Positions 22,462-31,702 of a stretch of 64,000 bases of DNA are shown here, one piece after another. Origin of the DNA: Brenneria rubrifaciens (GTDB lineage Bacteria > Pseudomonadota > Gammaproteobacteria > Enterobacterales > Enterobacteriaceae); contig NZ_CP034035.1 of NCBI RefSeq assembly GCF_005484945.1, positions 1 to 64,000 on the forward strand, written 5' to 3'. The notes beneath the pieces are model-generated. The model saw nothing but the letters and a program-made list of their open reading frames with translations, did no database searches and was not told the DNA's origin. The position numbers and the translations under genes were made by a program. Position 1 is the stretch's first letter. Every line of letters starts with the position of its first letter.

Positions 22462-22833
22462 TTAAAGATGGTTTTGGTTCGGTGTAGGGACTACGGCCTG
22501 TGAGTTGGCGGTCTGATTATTCTGCTCACTGTGTAAAACGCGCTCACGAATGGATGTGTTACCACTGCGCGATCGATAGTAATCATAGGGTAGCAACAGC
22601 GTATCGGCGACTGCGGAAAACGGCAGGTCAATTGCCACCAGCGGCATCATCGCCCAACTGGTATCCTCATCACGCAGTACATCCATACTGGCGCGCGTAC
22701 CGGGGTAGTATCCCTGCTCGGCCCCCGTATGCGTCATGACGCTGGAACAACCACTGAGCGACACCGCGCCGCTGCCAGTGATGATGAAAGAGAAGAAAGC
22801 ACTTTTTAGCATGGTTGTTTTTATCATTTTCAT
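22462..22833 (-). CDS. yidQ: YidQ family lipoprotein
   Basis: The 123-residue product has a lipoprotein signal with lipobox LSGC at about residue 26 and the family core CSSVMTHTG..GYYPGTRAS, DTLLLPYDYYRS. It is the E. coli YidQ/YceK-type protein and has the same neighbours as in E. coli (next to ibpA). Upstream in-frame starts exist (GTG 22887, several ATGs); ATG 22833 is preferred because GGA lies 7 nt upstream and it leaves a normal signal peptide. Function unknown. Divergent from ibpA. Confidence 0.85.
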   Translation of the reverse strand: MKMIKTTMLKSAFFSFIITGSGAVSLSGCSSVMTHTGAEQGYYPGTRASMDVLRDEDTSWAMMPLVAIDLPFSAVADTLLLPYDYYRSRSGNTSIRERVLHSEQNNQTANSQAVVPTPNQNHL

Positions 22834-22980
22834 CGCATCGTCCATATTTAGTCTTTTCATCGTCTCGTCCATGTGGAATAACGCCACCGCACCTTTTCCA
22901 TCAAATAGTGAGTGTATGTGATAACGCTCACGTTATGGGGGAATTTTGCATAAAACGCATGAATTTTTCTTTTCAGGCAA

Positions 22981-23008
22981 TTGAAAGTCTGAGAGGGAGC
23001 ACCATATT
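22981..23008 (+). promoter_or_regulatory. Sigma-32 heat-shock promoter of ibpAB
   Basis: TTGAAA at 22981-22986 and CCATATT at 23002-23008 are separated by 15 nt, matching the RpoH consensus (CTTGAAA, 13-17 nt, CCCCATNT). The position, about 110 nt before the ibpA start, leaves a long structured leader. Confidence 0.8.
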
Positions 23009-23014
23009 GATGGT

Positions 23015-23120
23015 AAGCCCGGCAGTAAAGGTATGCCATAAGGGTATCTGTCCAGGCTGTGAACCTGTCCAACGGGAAGGTTAATTATTAATCCTCGCTG
23101 AATGTTTAGGAGGCTGTTTT
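23015..23120 (+). promoter_or_regulatory. ROSE-type RNA thermometer in the ibpA leader
   Basis: The ibpA leader ends with a hairpin in which TCCT (23092-23095, in TCCTCGCT) can pair with the Shine-Dalgarno AGGAGG (23108-23113), closing the ribosome-binding site 7 nt before the ATG. An upstream part of the leader can form further hairpins. ROSE-like thermometers of this form are established for enterobacterial ibpA, opening at heat-shock temperature. Boundaries of the upstream stems are approximate. Confidence 0.75.
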
Positions 23121-23534
23121 ATGCGTAACCCTGATTTTTCTCCGCTTTATCGTTCCGCTATTGGTTTTGATCGCCTGTTCAATTTGTTGGAAAGCGGCCA
23201 GACTCAAAGTAATGGCGGTTATCCCCCGTACAACGTCGAGTTGGTTGATGAGAACCAATACCGAATCGCCATTGCCGTCGCCGGTTTTGCCGAACAGGAA
23301 CTGGATATTACCGCGCAAGACAATTTGCTGATTGTGAAAGGTGCGCATGCCGGAGAGCAAACGGCCCGCAACTACCTGTATCAAGGCATTGCCGAGCGTA
23401 ATTTTGAACGCAAGTTCCAGTTGGCTGAGCATATTCAGGTGAAAAGCGCCAATCTGCAAAACGGCCTGCTGTATATCGATCTGGAACGTATCGTGCCGGA
23501 AGCGATGAAGCCGCGTCGGATTGAAATTGAATAA
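23121..23534 (+). CDS. ibpA: Small heat-shock protein IbpA
   Basis: The 137-residue alpha-crystallin-domain chaperone binds unfolding proteins and, with IbpB, keeps aggregates open for ClpB/DnaK. The N-terminus [24 protein letters not shown] and the alpha-crystallin core ([36 protein letters not shown]) are nearly identical to E. coli. The C-terminal PRRIEIE carries the IXI-like oligomerisation motif. Expression is predicted to be under sigma-32 and the leader RNA thermometer. ibpB follows after 141 nt. Confidence 0.97.
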   Translation: MRNPDFSPLYRSAIGFDRLFNLLESGQTQSNGGYPPYNVELVDENQYRIAIAVAGFAEQELDITAQDNLLIVKGAHAGEQTARNYLYQGIAERNFERKFQLAEHIQVKSANLQNGLLYIDLERIVPEAMKPRRIEIE

Positions 23535-23675
23535 CCGGCGTTGACCTGCGGTCAGTGGTGACCGCATGGCAAAACCAAGTGAATAAACCTGTCTCGTCCG
23601 CCGAATGGGGACGACCCAGCCGCGCTTTAGCGTGACTGGGAGAAATTGTCTCGCTTCATAGAAGGAGGATATCTT

Positions 23676-24167
23676 ATGCGTAACTATGATTTATCACCTC
23701 TGCTGCGTCAGTGGATCGGTTTTGACAAATTAGCCAGTGCGATGGGCGGTCAGGAACCCATTGAGTTCCCTCCGTACAACATTGAGAAAAAAGACGATAA
23801 CCATTATCGCATCACGCTGGCTTTGGCGGGATTCCAGCAAAGCGAACTGGACATTGAGGTGGAAGGTCAGCGCCTGACGGTGAAAGGCAACCCGACACTG
23901 GCTAAGAAGAAGGTGGAATACCTGCACCAGGGGCTGGTATTTAAGCCATTCTCCCTGAGTTTTACCCTGGCGGAGCATTTGCATGTCTCCGAGGCCCATT
24001 TTGAACATGGCCTGCTGCATATTGATCTGGTGCGCGAAGTGCCGGAGGCGCTGCAACCGCAGCGAATTGCGATTGGCGGGAGTCGGCCGGTATTAACCCA
24101 GTCAGTCGCCCAGAGCGACACGAATGGGTTAGTCGATACCCGCAGCGCGGGAGTGGCCGCAAAATAG
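23676..24167 (+). CDS. ibpB: Small heat-shock protein IbpB
   Basis: The 163-residue partner of IbpA has [20 protein letters not shown] and the alpha-crystallin core [23 protein letters not shown] as in E. coli, with a somewhat longer C-terminal tail than E. coli IbpB (142 residues). The QRIAIG motif before the tail is the oligomerisation IXI element. The start is ATG 23676, 7 nt after GGAGG; a longer in-frame version from 23646 has no support. Probably co-transcribed with ibpA. Confidence 0.96.
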   Translation: MRNYDLSPLLRQWIGFDKLASAMGGQEPIEFPPYNIEKKDDNHYRITLALAGFQQSELDIEVEGQRLTVKGNPTLAKKKVEYLHQGLVFKPFSLSFTLAEHLHVSEAHFEHGLLHIDLVREVPEALQPQRIAIGGSRPVLTQSVAQSDTNGLVDTRSAGVAAK

Positions 24168-24204
24168 CGGTCTTTCGCGCTCATAATTCCTGTTTTTTTC
24201 GCTG

Positions 24205-24238
24205 TGCCCGCGACTTAGCCAAGACGCGGGCATTTTTT
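24205..24238 (+). terminator. Intrinsic terminator of ibpAB
   Basis: TGCCCGCG / CGCGGGCA, a perfect 8-bp stem with a 12-nt loop, is followed by TTTTTT. It lies 38 nt after the ibpB stop. Confidence 0.9.
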
Positions 24239-24926
24239 ATGGCAGGTATCTCTGCCCGTCACCGTTTGCTCTCGTCTGAAACGTGGCGAAGAATGGAGGG
24301 GGCTGCTCCGATGACGGTGATGCAACCGGGCGGGCGATGCCGTTCAACACAATAATCTCGTTCACTCGGGGGGTGAAAAAATCGCTTAAAAACTGTACTG
24401 ATATGTTATCGGCAGGATAAAAAAATAAAGATAATAAGAAGAGAGGCGTTATCTTCGGTAATTAATTTTTTTCAGGGGAACGTTGCTCTCAAAATAAATA
24501 CAAAAGGATAAATGGTTGGTCATTAAAAGGAATATTAAAACCATGCTGAAAATAATATTTCAATATGGGTTTTATAAGCGGAAGGTAAGTTAATTATATG
24601 TTCCGTTATTGTTGCTTAATGTTGAATTTAAAGGTTTTTTCTTTTATGGTGGCCCTAAGAAGTTATTTTTAAATAAACTAATAATCACTTTTAGTAACTA
24701 AAGTAATGCTATTTGCCAATCGCTTTATAATATCATCTTTTCATCAGTTATTTGGTTTGATGGGACGAGAAAAAACACGTCGACCTATTATTTCTCTCGT
24801 CTCTTTTTCTCACGGATGTTTCCTGTTGTGCTGGTAAATATCGTATTAACCGGCAGAGTGATGAAAGAAGAATAAAAAGAAACGCCAACTTTCCCGCACA
24901 GAACATCCGTTGTGAATTATACTCGA
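24239..24926. other. AT-rich gap downstream of ibpB
   Basis: About 690 nt with no credible coding frame. The composition falls well below the neighbours, especially 24410-24760. No tRNA or known RNA gene is recognised. The far end runs into the palindromic repeat at 24927. Confidence 0.5.
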
Positions 24927-25105
24927 CATCTTTCAAGTTGCAGGTGCGTTGGTTGCCGAATCACTCAACCCACCGTGGGTTTCACCTCGCTGTGGCCGCT
25001 GCCGGCAGCGTTCAAATCCGCTCCGGGCAGATTTGTCACCCCTCTCTTACCTGAGTAAGCGCTGGGGATTCAGTCGGTTGCCGCGTGACGAGGCCCATCG
25101 ATGAG
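24927..25105. repeat. Enterobacterial palindromic intergenic repeat (expanded copy)
   Basis: The stretch begins CATCTTTCAAGTTGCAGG, continues GTGCGTTGG and contains the later block TTACCTGAGTAAGC, then GGGGATTCAGTCGGTTGCCGC. These blocks belong to an intergenic palindrome I recognise as frequent in Yersinia, Serratia and Pectobacterium genomes. About 60 nt in the middle (24970-25035) do not fit the usual element. A 27-nt fragment of the same left end lies at 8974. Confidence 0.6.
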
Positions 25106-25215
25106 CCTCGCCGGTTAAGAATCAATGCGTTGTTCAAAGCGACAATGTTTTGTCCTGCACACCTTGAAATCTATTGGGTATAGCGAATTCTGTTTTAATG
25201 AAGAGTGGTGTTCTT

Positions 25216-26628
25216 ATGTCTGCAAATAGTAGCAGGTTGTTAAAGCTTCTGATTATACTTTGTATCGCTGGTGGATTATGGTTACTCCCGGTTCCTGATG
25301 GTGTTAAACCCGACGCCTGGCATTTAATGGCGATTTTTATTGCCACGGTGGTCGGCCTGATTCTCTCCCCTTATCCCCTGGGTGCAATGGCGACGTTCAG
25401 CATGACCTCCGTCGCCATACTGGGCTTGTTATCCATTAAAGATGTTCTCGCCGGCTTCAGCGATCCGACCATCTGGATGATTGCCTGTGCATTCTTTATT
25501 TCCCGCGGGTTTATTAAAACCGGTTTTGGCCGCCGCATCGGTTTGCTGTTTATCAGCAAGTTGGGCAATAGCTCATTGGGTCTGGCGTATGGTCTGGTGT
25601 TTACCGATTTACTGTTCGCGCCCGCCATGCCGTCCACTTCCGCACGCTGCGGTGGGATTATCACGCCGCTGTTCCGTTCCATTTCCGAAGCCTATGACTC
25701 AACGCCGGAAAAAGGCACGCAACGTCGTATCGGCGCTTTTCTGGTGCAGTCCATATTCCAGTGTAATGCCGTCACATCAGCGATGTTCATGACCTCCATG
25801 GCGGGTAACCCGATGGTCGCTAAACTGGCTTCCCAGTTTGGTATCGAGATCAGTTGGACTGACTGGGCGCTTGCTACGCTGCTGCCTGGTTTCCTGTCGC
25901 TGGCGCTGATTCCTTATCTGATCTACCGTTTCTATCCGCCAGAACTGAAACAAACCTCGGAAATGCGCGCGATTGCCGTCGAAAGATTGCGTGAAATGGG
26001 GCCGATGGGCCGTAATGAATGGGTGGTTCTGGGGGTCTTCCTTGGTCTGGTGACGTTTTGGGTGCTGGGCTCTACGTTGAAAATTGATGCGACTCTGACG
26101 GCGCTGGCAGGTTTGAGCGTACTGTTGCTTAGTCGTGCCCTGACTTGGGATGACGTGGTCGGTGAAAAAGAAGCGTGGCACACCGTTGTTTGGTTTGCCG
26201 TGCTGATGACGCTGGCAGGACAGCTCAACAAAATGGGTTTGATAGCCTGGATGGGCGGTCTGGCAGGTAACGCGGTAAGCGGCATGCATTGGCTGCCGAT
26301 GCTTGGCCTGCTGCTGTTGGTTTACTACTACAGCCACTATTTGATGGCGAGTGCGATTGCTCACATCAGTGCGATGTATGCGATTTTCGTTTCGATCGCC
26401 CTGGCGGCAGGTGCGCCACCGATGCTGACTGTGTTGGTTTTCGGTATCTTCAGTAACCTGTTTATGTCCACGACTCACTATTCCAGCGGTCCGGCGCCGA
26501 TTCTGTTCGGTTGTGGTTACATGCCGTTGAGCACCTGGTGGAAAATCGGTTTCCTAGTCAGCCTGGTCATTATTCCAATCTGGTTGGGCGTAGGCAGCAT
26601 GTGGTGGAAACTGCTTGGTTTCTGGTAA
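25216..26628 (+). CDS. DASS-family citrate/dicarboxylate transporter (CitT-like)
   Basis: The 470-residue inner-membrane protein has about 12 hydrophobic segments and the divalent anion:Na+ symporter / CitT layout, with paired substrate-loop motifs (APAMPSTSARCGGIITPL near residue 135 and HYSSGPAPILFG near residue 425). Family members exchange citrate, tartrate or succinate, or take up malate. It lies just upstream of dcuS-dcuR, which probably control it. Start: ATG 25216 with GAGTGG upstream; ATG 25198 in the same frame is an alternative. No citrate-lyase genes are in the window. Confidence 0.88.
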   Translation: MSANSSRLLKLLIILCIAGGLWLLPVPDGVKPDAWHLMAIFIATVVGLILSPYPLGAMATFSMTSVAILGLLSIKDVLAGFSDPTIWMIACAFFISRGFIKTGFGRRIGLLFISKLGNSSLGLAYGLVFTDLLFAPAMPSTSARCGGIITPLFRSISEAYDSTPEKGTQRRIGAFLVQSIFQCNAVTSAMFMTSMAGNPMVAKLASQFGIEISWTDWALATLLPGFLSLALIPYLIYRFYPPELKQTSEMRAIAVERLREMGPMGRNEWVVLGVFLGLVTFWVLGSTLKIDATLTALAGLSVLLLSRALTWDDVVGEKEAWHTVVWFAVLMTLAGQLNKMGLIAWMGGLAGNAVSGMHWLPMLGLLLLVYYYSHYLMASAIAHISAMYAIFVSIALAAGAPPMLTVLVFGIFSNLFMSTTHYSSGPAPILFGCGYMPLSTWWKIGFLVSLVIIPIWLGVGSMWWKLLGFW

Positions 26629-26680
26629 GGCCAGATAACGCTCTTGTGTTCCGTTTTATTCAAGCTCCCTTCTGATACAG

Positions 26681-26709
26681 CGCGTCCAACCACCCTGTGG
26701 TTGGACGCG
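26681..26709 (+). terminator. Strong hairpin between the DASS transporter and dcuS
   Basis: CGCGTCCAACCA / TGGTTGGACGCG is a perfect 12-bp stem with a 5-nt loop. There is no full T-tract (TTCATT follows), so it may be a terminator or an RNA-stabilising hairpin. Confidence 0.55.
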
Positions 26710-26782
26710 TTCATTCCGACACGCGAAAAGTGATGAAACAGTATAAGATAACGGTGTAATGATGGTTATTCTGGAGAGCGAC

Positions 26783-28396
26783 ATGAACAAGAAAAAAACA
26801 CCGTTGAAGTTAGGGACGTCGGTGTTTCTGATGGTTTCTGTTGTGCTTGGCGCTGTACTGTTGGTGGTGTACTCCTTATTATTTTTTCGTATTAATCAGT
26901 TATCAGAAGATCATCTGCGGGAAAAGGCCTTTTCCATCGCCCGCACCCTTGCGGCCTCCCCTGCGGTTATTAATGAACTGAAGGGCCTCGGAAAGGCGGA
27001 TGACGTTCAAAAGGCGGCAGAAATGATTCGTCAGCGCAATCAGCTGCTCTTTGTGACCATTACCGATATGGATACCATTCGCCATAGTCACCCAGAGCCG
27101 CAAAGAATTGGCGAATATTTTGCGGGCCGTGACATTTATCCCTCCCTGCTGGGGATGGAAAACACCTCGATTAACCGTGGCACGCTTGATCCAGCATTAA
27201 GGGTGTTTACGCCGGTTTTTGACAGCAATAATCAGCAGATTGGCGTGGTCGCACTGGGTATTGCATTGACCAGCGTGCAAAAAGTTATCAGTGAGAACCG
27301 CTGGATGATCCCCTGGGCGATTCTTGCCGGTGCGCTGGTTGGCTGGTTGGGAACCTTGATTCTGGTGAAGGTGCTCAAACGGATCATGCTGGGCTTTGAA
27401 CCGTACGAGATATCCAGCCTGTTTGAACAGCGTAACGCGATGTTGAAGCACATCAAGGAAGGCGTGATCGCAGTGGATAATCAGGCACATATCACGGTAA
27501 TTAATGATGAGGCCAGGCGATTATTCCGGCAGGATAATTCGCTGCTGCAAAAGTCGACGGATCTTGTCAGCGCTGAGTGGCTGGAACACTTACGCCTGAA
27601 GCAGGTTCTTGAGAGCGGCGTTCCCCAGCGTGACGAGGAAATCAATTTTAACGGTCACCTGCTGCTGACCAATACCGTACCGGTATTTGTGAAGGGGGAT
27701 ATTATCGGGGCTATCGCGACATTCCGTGATAAAACCGAAATCAGTCAGTTGCTGCAACGTTTGACCGGCATGTCCTACTATGCGGATGCCTTGCGGGCGC
27801 AATCCCATGAATTTATGAATAAATTACACGTGATATTGGGGATGCTGCATTTAAAATATTATTCTCAACTGGAAGATTATATTTTGAAAACCGCCAATAA
27901 CTACCAGGCGGAAATTGGTTCCATTATTCGTAAAGTAAAATCACCCGTGATCGCCGGCTTCTTGTTGGGGAAAATTAATCGGGCCCGCGATCTTGGTATT
28001 ACATTATCCATCAGCGAGGAAAGCCTGCTGCCGGAAACGGATGATGTTGATATAACCAATGAATTGATTACTGTGCTGGGTAACCTGATTGAAAACGCCA
28101 TGGACGCGATAAACGGCCAGGAAAACTGCGAAATCAGCGTCAGTTTCCACCATCAAGATGGATGTTTGCATGTTACTGTCGGTGATGATGGGCCCGGTAT
28201 TGCGCTGGAGGATCAGGAACGTATTTATGAACAGGGTTTTTCCACGAAAGGCAGTGGACGTGGTATTGGCCTGCATCTGACCAGACAGAGCCTGGAGAAG
28301 ATCGGTGGCAACATCGATTTTGAGTCGGAACCTGAGGTGTACACCCAGTTTTTCGTTAATATTCCTTATCAAGCAAGGCTGTTTGACCATGATTAA
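26783..28396 (+). CDS. dcuS: Sensor histidine kinase DcuS (C4-dicarboxylate/citrate)
   Basis: The 537-residue CitA/DcuS-family kinase has a transmembrane helix near 14-34, a periplasmic PAS ligand domain, a second helix near 174-196, a cytoplasmic PAS domain and a kinase core. Ligand residues of E. coli DcuS are kept: Arg100 and His103 in IRHSHPEPQRIG, Arg140 in ALRVFTP. The phospho-accepting His is near 342 in SHEFMNKLH; the N box is NLIENAMDA and the G box GDDGPGI and GSGRGIGL. The start is ATG 26783 with GGAGAG upstream. Its end overlaps dcuR by 8 nt. Confidence 0.93.
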   Translation: MNKKKTPLKLGTSVFLMVSVVLGAVLLVVYSLLFFRINQLSEDHLREKAFSIARTLAASPAVINELKGLGKADDVQKAAEMIRQRNQLLFVTITDMDTIRHSHPEPQRIGEYFAGRDIYPSLLGMENTSINRGTLDPALRVFTPVFDSNNQQIGVVALGIALTSVQKVISENRWMIPWAILAGALVGWLGTLILVKVLKRIMLGFEPYEISSLFEQRNAMLKHIKEGVIAVDNQAHITVINDEARRLFRQDNSLLQKSTDLVSAEWLEHLRLKQVLESGVPQRDEEINFNGHLLLTNTVPVFVKGDIIGAIATFRDKTEISQLLQRLTGMSYYADALRAQSHEFMNKLHVILGMLHLKYYSQLEDYILKTANNYQAEIGSIIRKVKSPVIAGFLLGKINRARDLGITLSISEESLLPETDDVDITNELITVLGNLIENAMDAINGQENCEISVSFHHQDGCLHVTVGDDGPGIALEDQERIYEQGFSTKGSGRGIGLHLTRQSLEKIGGNIDFESEPEVYTQFFVNIPYQARLFDHD

Positions 28397-29111
28397 TGTA
28401 CTGATTGTTGATGACGATGCCATGGTTGCAGAGCTAAACAAATCTTATCTGAATCAGGTTGCTGGATTTAGCTGCTATGCGACAGTGCCTACATTGCAGC
28501 AGGCAAGAAATTTACTGATGCAACCGAATTCCGAAATCGACCTGGTATTGCTGGATATCTATATGCAACAGGATAACGGTCTGGATTTGTTACCTATCAT
28601 CCGTGAAGTGAGTGAAAAGACGGATGTAATTATTATTTCTTCTGCCAGTGACGTCTATACCATTAAAAAAGCGCTGCACTACGGTGTGGTGGATTATTTG
28701 ATTAAGCCTTTCCAGTTCTCGCGTTTTGAGCAGGCATTAACGGCTTACCGTGAAGAAGCGAATTTACTGAAACACCGTGATTTCGTGGCGCAGTCTGATA
28801 TTGATAACCTGATTCGTCGCACCAGCAGCAACTCGGCCGGCGAGCGTAAGAAATTGCCGAAGGGGTTGACCAGCCTAACCTTGCGCACCGTGTGTGAGTG
28901 GGTTGAAGGTAATCAGGGGGCCGAGTTTTCAACGGAAATGCTGGCCAATGCCATTGGCATTTCCCGCGTTTCTTGCCGTAAATACCTGATATACCTGTCT
29001 GAAACGGGGATTCTGGCTACCAATATTCTTTATGGCTCTACAGGGCGTCCGGTGTATCTCTACCGGCTGTTGCCAGAGAAGCAGGATGCGCTGCGGCAGT
29101 ATTGCGAGTGA
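28389..29111 (+). CDS. dcuR: Response regulator DcuR
   Basis: The 240-residue CitB/DcuR-family regulator has a receiver domain (DDDAMVAEL; phospho-Asp in LVLLDIYMQ near residue 55-57; Lys in LIKPF near 106) and a C-terminal helix-turn-helix (ANAIGISRVSCRKYLIYL). It is close to E. coli DcuR in length and sequence. It starts inside the end of dcuS. The genes on both sides encode di- and tricarboxylate transporters and are its likely targets. Confidence 0.94.
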   Translation: MINVLIVDDDAMVAELNKSYLNQVAGFSCYATVPTLQQARNLLMQPNSEIDLVLLDIYMQQDNGLDLLPIIREVSEKTDVIIISSASDVYTIKKALHYGVVDYLIKPFQFSRFEQALTAYREEANLLKHRDFVAQSDIDNLIRRTSSNSAGERKKLPKGLTSLTLRTVCEWVEGNQGAEFSTEMLANAIGISRVSCRKYLIYLSETGILATNILYGSTGRPVYLYRLLPEKQDALRQYCE

Positions 29112-29118
29112 TCCTATA

Positions 29119-29153
29119 ACAAAAAGGCCACGGATTATCGTGGCCTTTTTGTT
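29119..29153. terminator. Bidirectional terminator between dcuR and the 2HCT gene
   Basis: AACAAAAAGGCCACG / CGTGGCCTTTTTGTT forms a perfect 15-bp stem with a 5-nt loop, with A and T tracts on either side. It can stop transcription of both convergent units. Confidence 0.95.
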
Positions 29154-29171
29154 GGTTAATCGCATGCGTGA

Positions 29172-30521
29172 TTATATGATCCATCCCAGTAACAACGTTG
29201 CGCCAATCACCGTTGACGCCCCACCGATACGAGTGGCGATCTGTGCGAACGGCATTAGAGACATGCGGTTAGACGCAGACAGAATCGCCACGTCGCCCGT
29301 ACCACCCAGACCGCTATGGCAAGTGGTAACGATTGAGGCTTCTATCGGGTACATGTTCAGATAAGGCGCGATAAAGAAGCTGACCAGGGCCATGGACAGG
29401 ACAACCGAACCACAGACGATCACGTAGCCGACCGAGAACACGGAAACCACGCTTTCTAACGGGATATACAGCATGCCCAATCCGATCATCAGCGGCCATA
29501 CCAGCGAACTGGAGACAAACTTGTAAACGCTGTGCGCGCCGGTTTCCATGATGGCGGGGACCACGCGGCCATATTTGCAGAATACGGCAATCAAAATCAT
29601 CAGCACCGGCCCTGGAATATGAACCACATGTTCAAGCAGCCCGCCGACGATAAAGAAGGCGCAGATCATCAGCAGCCCGCCGCCCATCAAATGGAAATCC
29701 ACCGGTTTGGGCGCTTCGTTAACGGCAAACATCGCGTTGTCCTCATCGCTGCGCACCAGACGGCCTTCACCGTTCAGGTCTTTACGGCGCATGCCGAGAC
29801 GAGACAGCATGCCGGCGCATAGAATCGCGAAGATGTTACCGACAACGGCAGCTGGGGCGAGCTGTGCGACATACACATCCGGGCTTTCGCCCAAAATGGC
29901 TGAGTAGGCTAATGACAGCGGCAGGATGCCTTCACCAATACCGCCGCCGATAATCGGCACGATGATGAAAAAGAAAGTGTGGTAAAAGCTATAGCCGCAC
30001 AGTTTGCCGACCAGCAGGCCGGTCACCAATGCGGTAACCGTACCAACAACCAGCGGAACGAACATACGAACCATCCCTTGGATCAGGATTTTGCGGTTCA
30101 TACCCAGAATACTGCCGACCACCAGACAGGCGATAACGAAGTAAAGGAAATTCGCCTCTTTCATCAGCAGGTGTACGGTCTTCATGGTGTTGTCATTGAA
30201 AAAATCAAAATACACCATGATTGACGGCACCATCAGGCAAAGAATGGCCGGACCGCCAATATCTTTAAAGACTGGAATATTGTGTCCGATATGCGCCAGT
30301 AAAAAACCCATTGTCATAATAACGGCGAAGCCGCCAATCATATTTCTAGGCAGGAAGCCCGCGTAAGCGGAGACGGTAACAATAGCGGCAATGGCGATAA
30401 AAAGGAGGATGGGAACAGAGCCTATTTTCATTTTAAAAATAGTTTCCATGAATGAGGTGGACTTCGATGAATCTATGGGAAGATTGCTATGACATAGAAT
30501 ATCTGTTTCGGTTTTTTTCAT
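29172..30521 (-). CDS. 2-hydroxycarboxylate transporter (CitS/MaeN family)
   Basis: The 449-residue membrane protein belongs to the 2HCT family of Na+-coupled citrate or malate transporters. Both re-entrant loop signatures are present: GGGIGEGILPLS near residue 200 and CHSGLGGTGDVAIL near 405. The length matches CitS (446). The start is ATG 30521 with AGGGTG upstream; longer in-frame starts would add an unlikely N-terminus. Convergent with dcuR and probably under DcuSR control. Citrate is the most likely substrate given its partner DASS gene, but malate cannot be excluded. Confidence 0.92.
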   Translation of the reverse strand: MKKTETDILCHSNLPIDSSKSTSFMETIFKMKIGSVPILLFIAIAAIVTVSAYAGFLPRNMIGGFAVIMTMGFLLAHIGHNIPVFKDIGGPAILCLMVPSIMVYFDFFNDNTMKTVHLLMKEANFLYFVIACLVVGSILGMNRKILIQGMVRMFVPLVVGTVTALVTGLLVGKLCGYSFYHTFFFIIVPIIGGGIGEGILPLSLAYSAILGESPDVYVAQLAPAAVVGNIFAILCAGMLSRLGMRRKDLNGEGRLVRSDEDNAMFAVNEAPKPVDFHLMGGGLLMICAFFIVGGLLEHVVHIPGPVLMILIAVFCKYGRVVPAIMETGAHSVYKFVSSSLVWPLMIGLGMLYIPLESVVSVFSVGYVIVCGSVVLSMALVSFFIAPYLNMYPIEASIVTTCHSGLGGTGDVAILSASNRMSLMPFAQIATRIGGASTVIGATLLLGWII

Positions 30522-31702
30522 TTTGTTCACCCTGCTATGACAGTAGGTACAGGAAAACCTGTGCATTATTTTCAGAAAGTAAGAAATTCCATTTTTTTGT
30601 TCTTTATCAATGAATAACAAAAAACGAAAAATGGTAGGAGGTTATTTCATTTGCATATTTTTATTAATAGGTAATCTAGCATGGGTGAATGTTAAAAATA
30701 ATATGCTATCTCATTATTTGTGAACTAATCGGCAAGTCCTTTTTAAATAACTTATATCATTTTTTTGTAATTAAATTAATTATCGCGTGAGGGTTTAAAC
30801 CGTTTTTCGAGGTGATTTTGAAGAGGCGGGAGAATATAAAAATAAACTATCACGCTAAATAGCGTAAGTAAATAAGGGAGATTTGCTATTAATAAAAATA
30901 TTTCCATAACTAAAATTTTAATTTCTTTAGTTCAGGTTAAATGAATAAATACGGCATTTTTGCGCCTATTCATGGAAATCTACCCATGTCTCTTCAGATC
31001 GCGCACATCACATATCACAATCCTGCCTCCTTTATATGCCACAGCCAGTGAAAATGGTGTATTTCGTTTCGCCTGCCTGCGCACCCAATGGGGCTGCCGA
31101 AGTGAGAAGCGACATAAGATGGATTGTGTATAACTTGTCGGGAACTGTTATAAAGTTTTTTTATCAAGCGTAGATAGTTATATTTCTACTTATGAATGCA
31201 AAGAAAATATCACTTTTACTTATTATCTGGCGGGTTTTTCACGCATCGCTAACCCTTTTAACCAAAAGTCGCGCTCATATTATGGACAGATAAGCAGGTA
31301 TAACTATAGTTTTTTTAATGGTGTTAATTTCCTTTTATGCGCGAATTGTTAGCGTTTTAATCTGTATTTGGTAATTAATGCGATATATCAACTTGGTTTT
31401 TATTCTAAAACCTGAATTTTATTTTTATATATGATAGGTATGGTGATTGTAAATCCCTACTACTTATATTGACGTCTCTATGATCTGTTGACAAATTGAG
31501 GGCGTTATCAAGGGGGGAAGCCACAGTTTGTATGGAGAATGTTACGTACGTGCAGGCGTCCGTAGACTTTGTGCACGTTGTTGTCAGCCTCCTCAATGAT
31601 TTTAACGTTCATACCTTCGGGCAACAGGGTACGGACCGAAGCACTTAAAAATACAGGTCTGTCTAAATGAACACACACATCATCCACAGTGGAGCATAAT
31701 TA
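30522..31702. other. Long AT-rich control region between the 2HCT gene and dppA
   Basis: About 1.18 kb with no credible gene; a 63-codon frame at 31405-31596 (minus) has no supporting features. The promoters of the two divergent genes must lie here. The unusually long, AT-rich stretch resembles H-NS-type silencer DNA or the relic of lost genes; I see nothing I can name apart from the CA-rich dppA leader. Confidence 0.5.
31670..31679 (+). promoter_or_regulatory. CA-rich element in the dppA leader, probable GcvB target
   Basis: AACACACACA lies about 25 nt upstream of the dppA start codon. GcvB sRNA is known to repress dppA in enterobacteria by pairing its GU-rich region with a CA-rich site in this leader. 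The gcvB gene is not in this window. Confidence 0.5.

Noticed and set aside
22357..22503. 48-codon + strand frame with good ribosome site beside yidQ
   Set aside because: Overlaps the yidQ 3' end and matches nothing known; recorded in the gap description only.
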